Source: Sphingomonas sp. TZW2008 (GTDB taxonomy: Bacteria > Pseudomonadota > Alphaproteobacteria > Sphingomonadales > Sphingomonadaceae). Taken from it: a stretch of 64,000 nucleotides of DNA. Location: assembly GCF_002117915.1 (NCBI RefSeq), contig NZ_BDJB01000001.1, forward strand, positions 209,183 through 273,182. The letters run 5' to 3'. Positions 10,315 through 19,300 of the stretch are shown here, piece after piece. The notes under the pieces are model-generated. The model saw only the letters and a program-made list of their open reading frames with translations. It was not told the DNA's origin and ran no database searches. The position numbers were made by a program, and so were the translations under genes. Numbering within the stretch: position 1 is the stretch's first letter; every line of letters begins with the position of its first letter.

Positions 10315-11976
10315 CTATCGTCCCTGTGCGCGCCACTTGGCGATGGTGCGGCGGATGATGTGATCCTCTTCGCCGACCTCGCGCCACAGTTCCGAGAAGA
10401 CCGGATCGGCCGAGGCCGGGCGCTTCTCGGGTTCGAGCCCGTCGAACGACACGCGGATCGGGATCGCGACGCCTTCGCCGCAGATGATGCATTCACGGTT
10501 GCGCAGCGCGGGGATTGAATCGAGAAAGCCGCGCGCGCCTTCCGGCATGGCGGCGCGCACGAACGCTTGGTCGCGATCGTTGTTGAGTCGCATCGCGATA
10601 ATCGTGCCGCACTGCGACAGGACGCCCTCGGCGAGATCCGACGGACGCTGCGTGATGAGCCCGAGCGACACCCCGTACTTGCGCCCTTCCTTCGCAATCC
10701 GCCCAAGGATGCGGCCGACGGACGAGCCGTCGTCGTCGCGGGGGATGTAGCGGTGTGCCTCCTCGCAGACGAGCAGGATCGGGCGCTGCGGCTCGTTGCG
10801 TGACCAGATCGCGAAATCGAACACCATCCGGCTGAGCATCGCGACGACGACCGAGGTGATCTCGCTCGGCACGCCCGACACGTCGACGATCGAGATCGGC
10901 CGGCCGTCTCCGGGCAGGCGGAAGATGCGCTGGAGGAAATCGGCCATCGTATCGGCGACAAGCATGCCCGAGAACATGAAGCCGTAGCGCGGATCGGCCT
11001 TGATCTCCTCGATCTTGGTCTTGAGGCGAAGATAGGGCGCGGAGTTCGACGCCTTGTCCATCTTGCCCATCTCGAGCTGGATGAGACTCGTCAGATCGCT
11101 GAGCAGATACGGTACCGGCGCGTCGACGGTGAGCTTGGGAATCTCACTGCCGACGCGGCTCTTGGCGCGCGCGGCGAGAAGGCATTTGGCGAGGATGTCG
11201 GCATCCACCTGCCGATCGGCGCCCTGCGTCGTCAGGAACACCTCGCAATGTTCCTCGAAGTTCATCAGCCAATAGGGCATCTGGAGGTTCGACACGTCGA
11301 ATAGTGCGCCATTGCCCCTGAACGCGGCGGAATATTCGCCGTGCGGATCGATCATCACCACGTGGCCCTGCGGCGCGAGCGCGCAGATGCGGTGAAGGAT
11401 CAGCGCTGCGGAGGTCGACTTGCCGGTGCCGGTCGAGCCGAGCAGGGCGAAGTGCTTGCCCAGCATCGCGTCGATGTAGAGCGCGGCGCGAATGTCCTCG
11501 GTCGGATAGACGCTGCCGATCTCGATATGCGCGCGATCGTCGGCGGCATAGACCTGGACAAGATCGCTGGTCGTCAGCGGATATACCTCCGCGCCGGGCG
11601 TCGGATACCGCGTCACGCCGCGGCGGAAACGGTACAGCTTGCCGGTCAGCCGCTCCTCGTCGCCTTCGCCGAGAAAGTCGATGAAGGCGGTGACGCGGCC
11701 GGAAGCGAAATCGTCGAGCCGCAGCGAACGGACGTTGGCGATCAGCCACGCGTTGCCGACGCGCAGCTTGATCTGGCTGCCGACCTGGCCAGACGCGGCC
11801 GTGACCGGATCGGGGTGCTCGGCAAGCACCGTCAACCCGGCGAGATCGAACACCACCTGGCTCGACGAGCCGGCGATCTCGACCACGACGCCGATCGGTT
11901 CCGGCAAGGCGTGCGCGCGTTCGGCGGCGGCGCGTGCCACCACTTCGAACGCGTGCTGTGCCGGCATTTCCGTCAT
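10315..11976 (-). CDS. HerA-like ATPase (DUF87)
   Basis: A 553-residue ATPase of the HerA/FtsK superfamily. The N-terminal ~150 residues form a HAS-barrel-like domain. The Walker A motif is GSTGTGKS at residues 180-187, Walker B-like RPILLVCEEAHRYIP lies in the C-terminal half, and a conserved QRPSDLAEGVLSQCGT segment (sensor/arginine region) follows. HerA proteins are hexameric DNA translocases; archaeal ones act with NurA in end resection, while the role of stand-alone bacterial ones is less clear. No nurA or SIR2 partner gene is adjacent, so a defence role is not supported by context. The start at MTEMPAQHAF is preferred because GGGGGAT lies just upstream; the longer reading begins inside that site. 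Confidence 0.88.
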   Translation of the reverse strand: MTEMPAQHAFEVVARAAAERAHALPEPIGVVVEIAGSSSQVVFDLAGLTVLAEHPDPVTAASGQVGSQIKLRVGNAWLIANVRSLRLDDFASGRVTAFIDFLGEGDEERLTGKLYRFRRGVTRYPTPGAEVYPLTTSDLVQVYAADDRAHIEIGSVYPTEDIRAALYIDAMLGKHFALLGSTGTGKSTSAALILHRICALAPQGHVVMIDPHGEYSAAFRGNGALFDVSNLQMPYWLMNFEEHCEVFLTTQGADRQVDADILAKCLLAARAKSRVGSEIPKLTVDAPVPYLLSDLTSLIQLEMGKMDKASNSAPYLRLKTKIEEIKADPRYGFMFSGMLVADTMADFLQRIFRLPGDGRPISIVDVSGVPSEITSVVVAMLSRMVFDFAIWSRNEPQRPILLVCEEAHRYIPRDDDGSSVGRILGRIAKEGRKYGVSLGLITQRPSDLAEGVLSQCGTIIAMRLNNDRDQAFVRAAMPEGARGFLDSIPALRNRECIICGEGVAIPIRVSFDGLEPEKRPASADPVFSELWREVGEEDHIIRRTIAKWRAQGR

Positions 11977-12068
11977 TCGGGCAATCCCCCGCGATTTCAC
12001 TCGGGCGGGGTTATGACGCCACTTCGTAAATTAACCATGAGCGCGGCGAAGCACGCAATTTCCGTAAC

Positions 12069-12827
12069 TTAGACGCGCTGCGCGAAGCGTCCGGCGGCCC
12101 AGCCGAGCAGTACCGACAGCGCCACCGCCGTCAGACCGTAGAGCAGCGACGCGCGATCGGCGGCACGGGCGACGAAGCGTTCGAAGCCCTCTTTCTGCAC
12201 GTCGATCTCGCGCACCGCGGCGGCAAGGACCTTGCCGTCGCGGATCAGGAACGTCTCCGCGGTGAAGCGGCCGACGGGCACGCGCGCGGGGATGGCGACG
12301 CGCGCGCGATACAGCACGCCCTCGCTGATCTCGACCGCGTTGGGCGCCTCGTAATAGAGCCCGGCGCGGCGGCGCAGATCAACGAGGCCGGCGGCGAAGC
12401 GATCCTGCACCGGCGATGGCGCGGAGGAGGCGGGGGAGAGCTGCAGGCTGTCGAGCCCCAGTTCGTAGATCGCACGCGTCCGATCATCGACGATGCGGTC
12501 GATCGGCCGCGACGAGGCGATGGCGTAGAAGCTCGGCGCGGAGCGATAGCGCAGCGCCTGCGCATTGACCCAGATGCCGGCGAGCTTCTCCTTCTCACGC
12601 ACCGTGATCGACTGGACCGGACCCTTCACCACGACGACGAGATCGGTCGGGTGCTCGCCATCGGGCAGACGACCGCCGGGATAGAGGATCGCGCCGAACA
12701 GCAGCAGCTCGGCGCCGGTGAAGCTGTAGGCGATGCGGATCTCGCGCTGCGACACGTCGGGCACCAGCACCGGCTTCGCCTGCGCCAGCAGCAGCGGCGC
12801 GGCAAGGACGAGCGCGGCCCGCCTCAC
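12069..12827 (-). CDS. TIGR02186-type membrane-anchored protein, partner of a TauE/SafE permease
   Basis: A 252-residue protein beginning at a GTG that overlaps the stop codon of the upstream TauE/SafE permease gene. It has an N-terminal signal sequence (LVLAAPLLLAQA), a periplasmic body of about 200 residues rich in beta-strand-like segments (for example TGAELLLFGAILYPGG), and one C-terminal transmembrane helix (SLLYGLTAVALSVLLGWAAG). The layout matches the TIGR02186 family, usually encoded next to sulfite-exporter-type permeases; its biochemical role is unknown. The overlap implies translational coupling to the permease. It probably faces the periplasm and stabilises or feeds that transporter (inference). 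Confidence 0.8.
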   Translation of the reverse strand: MRRAALVLAAPLLLAQAKPVLVPDVSQREIRIAYSFTGAELLLFGAILYPGGRLPDGEHPTDLVVVVKGPVQSITVREKEKLAGIWVNAQALRYRSAPSFYAIASSRPIDRIVDDRTRAIYELGLDSLQLSPASSAPSPVQDRFAAGLVDLRRRAGLYYEAPNAVEISEGVLYRARVAIPARVPVGRFTAETFLIRDGKVLAAAVREIDVQKEGFERFVARAADRASLLYGLTAVALSVLLGWAAGRFAQRV

Positions 12828-13738
12828 GACAGTTCGACCGTGTAGATCTCGTCCGGGCGCCAGCCGAGGCCGAGTGCGATCCGCCCGGCGACAAGCAGGA
12901 CCAGCAGTGCGAGCGCGAGGCGCAGATATTCGGGCTTGGCGCGTGCAGCGAAGCGCGCGCCCACCTGTGCGCCGATCACCGATCCGATCAGCAGCAGCCC
13001 GGCGAGCACGATGTCGACCGCCTTGGTCGTCAGGGCGTGGACCATCGTCGCCGCGGCGGTGACGAACAGGATCTGGAACAGCGACGTGCCGACGACGACC
13101 TGCGTCGCCATGCCGAGCAGGTAGATCATCGCCGGGACAAGCACGAAGCCGCCGCCGATGCCGAGCAGGATGGTGAGGATCCCCGTCGCGAAGCCAAGCA
13201 GCAACGGCGCGAGCGGGGAGATATAGAGGCCCGAGCGGTAGAAGCGCATGCGGAACGGCAGGCCCGCAACGAGCGGATGGTGCCGCCGGCGCCGCGGCGG
13301 TGCGGCGCGGCGGCCGCGGGTGACGGCGATCGCCTCGAGCGATTCCTTGAGCATCAGCCCGCCGATCGACACGAGCAGCACGACATAGGTGATGGCGATC
13401 GCGGTATCGATCTGTCCGCTCGCCTGGAGCAGCTGGAACAGCCATGCCCCGGCAACCGACCCGATGACCCCGCCGGCGACCAGGACGCCGCCCATTGCCA
13501 TGTCGACCCCGTCGCGCCGCAGGTAGGCGAAGACGCCCGAGACGCTCGCGCCGGTTACCTGGCTCGCGGCGGAGGCGGCAGCGACGGTGGGGGGAATGCC
13601 GTAGACGATCAGCAGCGGGGTGGTGAGGAAACCGCCGCCGACGCCGAACATGCCCGATAGGAAGCCGACCCCACCGCCCAGCGCGATGATGACGAACGCG
13701 TTGACCGAGAGGTTCGCGATCGGGAGGTACAGATCCAT
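12824..13738 (-). CDS. TauE/SafE (TSUP) family permease
   Basis: A 304-residue inner-membrane protein with about eight hydrophobic helices. It shows the two internal TSUP repeats, each with a glycine-rich entry: GFLSGMFGVGGGFLTTPLL at residues ~24-42 and TILLGIGGGFVLVPAM in the second half. The family exports sulfite, sulfoacetate or related organosulfur anions, or imports them in some bacteria; the substrate here is not known. The start at MDLYLPIANL has a strong GGGGGT ribosome-binding site. It is the first gene of a two-gene operon with the TIGR02186-type protein. Confidence 0.9.
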   Translation of the reverse strand: MDLYLPIANLSVNAFVIIALGGGVGFLSGMFGVGGGFLTTPLLIVYGIPPTVAAASAASQVTGASVSGVFAYLRRDGVDMAMGGVLVAGGVIGSVAGAWLFQLLQASGQIDTAIAITYVVLLVSIGGLMLKESLEAIAVTRGRRAAPPRRRRHHPLVAGLPFRMRFYRSGLYISPLAPLLLGFATGILTILLGIGGGFVLVPAMIYLLGMATQVVVGTSLFQILFVTAAATMVHALTTKAVDIVLAGLLLIGSVIGAQVGARFAARAKPEYLRLALALLVLLVAGRIALGLGWRPDEIYTVELS

Positions 13739-13784
13739 GGACCCCCGATTATGCCGATCACGCGCCGGACGATAGCGCCGTCGA

Positions 13785-14813
13785 TCAGAAATCGGTACCG
13801 ATCGACAGCGCCGGGCCCGAGGCAGGCCGGGCGCGGCCGGCGACACGCTGGCGCCAGTCGAGCGACAGGCGGACCACGCGTTCCGAGAGCGGCACGGCGA
13901 GCGTCACCGACGGGCCGAGATCGAGCCGGTTCGCGCCGCGCTGCGCGCCGCCCCACGCGCCGACGCCGAGATCGAGCCGCGTCTGGCCGAAGCGGGCGAG
14001 GGGATGCGCGAGGCGGGCGGCGGCATCGACATATCCTTCCACGCCATCGCGCGCGATCGCGCCGCCCTGCGCATAGGCGTCGATCGTCAGCGCGCTGGCG
14101 ATCGGGGCGGGGCCGACGCCGGCGATCAGCCCCAGCGCCGGGCCACCGCGCGCGCCCTGCACGCCGATGCGCTGTTCGGCGACGATGTGGATCGGCAGGC
14201 GGGTCGGTTGCCAGTCGAGGCCGATCGCGGCTTCTTGCTGGCGGGTGCCGATCGCGGTGGAAACGCGCGCGGCGAGCGCGAGACGGCGCGCGTCGCCAAA
14301 TGCGTAGGTGACGCGCGCACCGGCCTGGCTGCCGCCGAGCTGCGGCGCGAACGGCTGCCCGCTGCCGCCGTCGCGCACGATCGCCCAGACGCTGGCGGCG
14401 AAGCGCGACTGGGCGGGGGTGGAGCGATCGGGCGGCGGGGGCGGGGCGAGCGGCGCGGCGATCGCGGCGAATGGTTGCGGGCGCGAAGGAGTTGGCGTGG
14501 CGGGATCGTCGCCGCGCGATGGCGCACGGGTGCCGGGTGGCAGAGCAAGGAACGCTGTGTGCTGCGGTGCTGTCGGGCGTCCTGGCGCTGATAGCGGCCG
14601 GGTGCCGATAGCGGGTTTTGCCGTCGGTTAAGCCGGGTTGAAGCGGAGGTGGGCGAGCGGTGGCGGCGCAGCTTCCGCTAGTGCCGGCGGCGCGACGACG
14701 CTAACGAGCGCGGGCAGCGGCGCGTGATCGGGCCAGAGCAGTGCGGAGCGTATGCCGATCCAGCCTGCGCCCATGACGGCGAGGAAGCGCAGGGGGCGGC
14801 CGCGCGCGCTCAT
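13785..14813 (-). pseudogene. NfrA C-terminal-like outer-membrane gene interrupted by an in-frame TAA
   Basis: Read from the ATG at 14813, which overlaps the stop of the NfrB-like gene by ATGA, the frame encodes a short protein with a hydrophobic start (MSARGRPLRFLAVMGAGWIG) and stops at a TAA at 14628-14630 after 61 residues. The same frame then stays open without another stop to 13785, adding a proline-rich linker and ~200 residues of alternating beta-strand character that end RARPASGPALSIGTDF. That C-terminal part resembles the NfrA_C outer-membrane domain normally encoded next to NfrB. The simplest reading is one 342-codon gene broken by a single nonsense change (for example CAA to TAA) or a sequencing error. 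The downstream part could also be read alone from a GTG at 14378. Function, if intact, would be envelope polysaccharide export with the upstream glycosyltransferase (inference). Confidence 0.6.
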
Positions 14814-16183
14814 CGCGATGCCAGTTCGTCGGGGGTGAGCGGGAAGACGTGAGCGGTCTTGTCCCAATGCGGCGGGCGGCCGGCGAGCAGGCGCGCGTAG
14901 CGGCCGGCAGCGTGGCGCGCGGCGAGCATCGCGATCAGATTGCCGACCACCGCGCGCGGCAGCGACCACAGCCCTTCGCGCCAGCCATAGGCGTGTGCGG
15001 TAGTGGCGAATCGCCACACGAGCCGCCACGCGAGCAGCGCGGCGTTGCACAGGAGCACGACGCCCATCGTCTTGCCCAGCCCGGGCAGCGGCGTGCGGAG
15101 CAGCGCATGCACGCCCGCCGCGATTCCCCAGCCGAGGATCGCGCAATAAGCGGCGACGAGCAGGATGACGGCGGCGGGCGCACGGCGATCGCGCATCCGC
15201 ATCCAATGTTCGGCGACGTGCCACCAGCGCCCCCAGCCGATGCGATCCCAGCCGGCAAGCGCGATGCCGGTGATCCAGCGCGATTTCTGCCGCACGGCGG
15301 TAGCGACGGTGAACGGAAAATAGGCGCGTGTCGCAATCAGGTGGCCGGCATCGTCGGAGACCCGTGCGAAGCAGGCGGCATAGCCGAGCGCGGCGGCGCG
15401 CAAACCGAGCTCGTAATCCTCCGTCAGGCTCGCCTCGTCGAACGGTGCGCCATGCGCCGCCTCGAGCGCGACGAGCACCTCCGTCGCGATCGCGCAGCCG
15501 ACCCCCGACAGCGGCAGGCCGGCACCGATGGCGGCGCGCAGCACCATCTGGCGGCCGTGCGATTCGGCGAATTCGTCGGCATAATGGCCCGAAACTAGCC
15601 GGGCTGCCGGATCGATCAGCGGCATCACCGGGATCTGCACCAGCGGGTGATCGCCGATCAGTGCGTCGTAGACCTTGAGTTCGGCGGCGTGCACGACATC
15701 TTCCGCGTCGTGAAGGACGACGGCGCGCGTCACCGTACCCGCCGCCGCATCGTCGGCGCACAGCGTGCGCCACAAGGTGTTGAGATTGTCCGCCTTGGTC
15801 GTCGGGCCGGCACGCGGTCCGATCACCAGCCGGATGCGATCGTCGCGCGCAGCGACCGCGGTGACGACCGCGATCGTCGCGGCATCGTTGGGATAACAGC
15901 CGACGTAGAGGCGATAAGAGGAGTGATCGAGCCGCGCGAGCGCGGTCGACAGCATCGCGCCGATCACGCCTGCTTCCTCCCACGCGGGCACGAACATCGC
16001 GATCCGTCTTGGCGTCTCGGGATGCGGCAGATCGGCCAGCGCGCGCCGCGTGCTGCCGTAACGAAGCCGATGCCAGGCCCAGCCGACGTCGACGAAGAGA
16101 TCGTCGAGCCCGAAGATCAGGAAGCCGACCGCCGCGAACAGCGTCACTTCGCGAACCGCGAGGTCGAGCCCCGCCAGCAGCAT
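14810..16183 (-). CDS. NfrB-like membrane glycosyltransferase (family 2)
   Basis: A 457-residue inner-membrane glycosyltransferase matching the N-terminal two thirds of E. coli NfrB (phage N4 adsorption protein B). Visible landmarks: a first helix ending GLDDLFVDV, MFVPAWEEAGVIG at the start of the GT2 domain, GPTTKADNLN, the acidic metal-binding motif LHDAEDVV, SLTEDYELGLR, the QxxRW-type motif RQKSRWITG, and HWDKTAHVFP close to the C-terminus. E. coli NfrB has an additional C-terminal c-di-GMP-binding MshEN-type region that is absent here. It likely makes or exports an exopolysaccharide. The start at MLLAGLDLAV has GGGGGA immediately upstream. The next gene overlaps by 4 bases and is the NfrA-like partner, which is interrupted. 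Confidence 0.88.
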   Translation of the reverse strand: MLLAGLDLAVREVTLFAAVGFLIFGLDDLFVDVGWAWHRLRYGSTRRALADLPHPETPRRIAMFVPAWEEAGVIGAMLSTALARLDHSSYRLYVGCYPNDAATIAVVTAVAARDDRIRLVIGPRAGPTTKADNLNTLWRTLCADDAAAGTVTRAVVLHDAEDVVHAAELKVYDALIGDHPLVQIPVMPLIDPAARLVSGHYADEFAESHGRQMVLRAAIGAGLPLSGVGCAIATEVLVALEAAHGAPFDEASLTEDYELGLRAAALGYAACFARVSDDAGHLIATRAYFPFTVATAVRQKSRWITGIALAGWDRIGWGRWWHVAEHWMRMRDRRAPAAVILLVAAYCAILGWGIAAGVHALLRTPLPGLGKTMGVVLLCNAALLAWRLVWRFATTAHAYGWREGLWSLPRAVVGNLIAMLAARHAAGRYARLLAGRPPHWDKTAHVFPLTPDELASR

Positions 16184-16365
16184 TTCCCCCACCGCGCCCC
16201 AAACCCCCCGATCGGTTGCGATACGCGACGCTACCACGGACTTATTCAAAATGAAGGCTTTTTCCTCTGGACCGGCGGATTCGATCGCGAACGCCTGCCA
16301 CCCGTGGCGGACAGCTGGAGTAGCGCCACCAACCCCGTTAGGATGCCACCGAGGGGGAGAAAGCG

Positions 16366-19300
16366 ATGAGACTGGCGGCGCGGCTCGCGATCCTGGCACT
16401 GGCGCTAGCGCCGGTCGCCGCGCTGTCGGACAATGCGCCGCGCGTCATCCTGGCACAGCCGGGGGTCGAGGCGGGTGGGATCCAGCGCTACACGCTGCGC
16501 TTCAGCCAGCCGATGATGCCGCTGGGCGATCCGCGCGCGGCGGCGCCGGTGACGGTGGAATGCAGCGTCGGCGGTACCGGGCGCTGGGTCGACCAGCAGA
16601 CCTGGGTGTACGATTTCGCGACGGCGCTGCCCGGCGGCACGACGTGCAGCTTCACGACCCGCCCGGGCCTGAAGAGCCTGGCAGGCTACGCACTGAGCGG
16701 TGAGCAGCGCTTCACCGTGGATGCGGGCGGGCCGGTGGCACGCGCCGTGCTGCCGACCGCCGACGGGAGCGAGATCGAGGAGGACCAGGTGTTCCTTGTC
16801 GCTGCCAATTTGCCACCGACGCCGCAATCGGTGGCGGCGGGTGCCTATTGCGCCGTCGACGGTATCGGCGAGCGCATCCCGGTGGAGGTGCTGGGGCGCG
16901 ACACCGCGGGTACGCTGCTCGCCGGGCTGGGCAAGGATCGCTGGGAGGTGCGCCAGTTCCTGGAGAGCGGCGGCATGCCGGCGGACCTGCCCGAGGCGGG
17001 CGCGGCGCGCGATCGCGCGACGGCGGGGGTAACGGCGCTGCGCTGTCGCCGCGCGCTGCCGCCGGGGCGCGACATGGCGCTGGTGTGGGGAGCGGGTATC
17101 GCCGCGGCGGGCGGCAAGCGCGCGGGCACCGATCAGCGCTTCGACTTTACCGTCCGCAAGCCGTTCACCGCGCGCTTCGAATGCAGCCGCGTCAACCCGC
17201 AGGCCGGATGCAGCCCGGTCGAGAAGGCCTATGTGCGCTTCACCGCCGCGGTTCCGATGTCGCAGGCGCGCGCGATCCGCATCGTCACCGCCGACGGGAC
17301 GCAGATCGCGCCGACCTTTGCCAAGGAGGAGCAGCAGCGCGCGACGGTGAACGACGTCACCTTTGCCGCGCCGCTGCCGACCGGCGTGCGGGCCAGGCTC
17401 ACCTTTCCGGCAGGGGTTCGCGACGAAAGTGGGCGCCCGCTCGCCAATGCCGAGCGCTTCCCGCTGGACGTGGCGTTCGATGCCGCGCCGCCGCTGGTGA
17501 AGTTTGCCGCGCCGTTCGGCATCCTCGAGGCGAAGGAGGGCGGCGTGTTGCCGGTGACGGTGCGCAACGTCGAGCCGGGGCTGCAGGGCCGCAACCTCGC
17601 GGTCGGCGGGGCGGCGATGCGCGTCGAGAGCGGGACGAACGGGCTCGACGGCGCGGTCGCCGAGTGGCTGCGCAGCGTCGACACGGCCGGCGAGACCAAC
17701 ATCGAGGACGTGACCGACGCGAAGGGCGAGGTGATCCGCCGCGTCAACCATACCGGCGACACGTCGATCCTCGCGGGCAAGGGCAACAAGCTTAGCGTCG
17801 CGCTGCCGGGCAAGGGGCGTGATTTCGAGGTTGTCGGCATCCCGCTCGCGAAACCAGGCTTCTACGTCGTCGAGCTGGCGAGTCCGGTGCTCGGCCGCGC
17901 GCTGCTCGGGCGGGCCGCGCCGCGCTACGTCGCGGCGGCGGCGCTCGTCACCAACATGGCGGTCCATTTCAAATGGGGGCGCGAGCGCAGCCTTGCCTGG
18001 GTGACGCAGCTCGACACCGGGCGGCCGGTGGCGAACGCGGCGGTGGCGGTGAGCGACAGCTGCACCGGCAAGCTGCTGGCGCGCGGGATGACCGATCGCA
18101 GCGGCGGGCTGATGATCCCCGCCGGGCTGCCGCAACCCGAGACCTATGCCAGCTGCGAGGCGAGTTCGACCGCGCACGCGCTGATGGTGTCGGCGCGCAG
18201 CGGCGACGATTTCAGCTTCACGCTGACCGAGTGGGGCGAGGGCATCCGGCCGTACGACTTCGACCTGCCGTACGGCTATGACGCGCGCCGCGAGATCCTG
18301 CACACGGTGTTCGACCGCGCGCTGGTGCGCCAGGGCGAGACGGTACACATGAAGCATATCGCACGCCGCCCGGTGGGCAGTGGCTTCGCGATCCCGCCGG
18401 GGTTCCGCGGCACGCTGAAACTGTCGCACCGCGGATCGGACACGCAGTTCGAGGTGCCGCTCACGATTGACGCCAACGGCATCGGCGAGACGGCATGGAC
18501 CACACCGGCGGGCGCGCCGATGGGCGACTACGACCTGCAGGTGGTGACCGGCGATCGCACGATCTACACCGAGCAGAGCTTCCGGCTCGACGAGTACAAG
18601 CTGCCGACGATGCGCGCGAGCGTGAGCGGGCCAAAGGGCGCGCTGGTGCGGCCCAAGAGCGTGCCGCTCGACCTGTTCGTCGGCTACCTCTCGGGCGGGG
18701 GTGCGTCGAACCTGCCGGTCGACGTGCGCGTCGGCTGGTCGCCGCGCAGCGCGACGCCCGAGGGGTATGAGGCGTTCACCTTTGGCGGGCGGCGGATCGA
18801 AGAGGGCGTGCGCCCGCTCGACGGCGACGGCGAGGAGACGGGCGCGGCGTTCCCGCCGACGCAGACGCTGCCCGCGACGCTGCGCGCCGACGGGACGCAG
18901 CGCACCAGCGTTGAGGCGCCGACGACGCTCGACGGCAATTCCGACATGCGCGTCGAGATGGATTACCAGGATGCCAATGGCGAGACGCTGACAGCGAGCC
19001 ACACGCTGCCGGTGTTCGGCGCGGCAGTGCAGCTCGGCGTGCGCACCGACGGCTGGCTGATGAAGCAGGACGACCTGCGGCTGCGCTTCGTCACGCTCGA
19101 TACCGACGGCAGGCCGGTGAAAGGGCAGAAGATCACGGTGGCGGTGTACAGCCGGCAGGTGCTGACCGCGCGGCGGCGGCTGATCGGCGGCTTCTACGCC
19201 TATGACAATCGCGTCCGCGTGACGAAGCTCGACGCGAGCTGTTCGGCGACGAGCGATGCGCAGGGGCTCGCCCAGTGCAGCCTCAATCCGGGCGTATCGG

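Noticed and set aside
10315..11976. HerA-like ATPase as part of a defence system
   Set aside because: No SIR2, DUF4297 or nuclease gene is adjacent; its neighbours are metabolic and transport genes.
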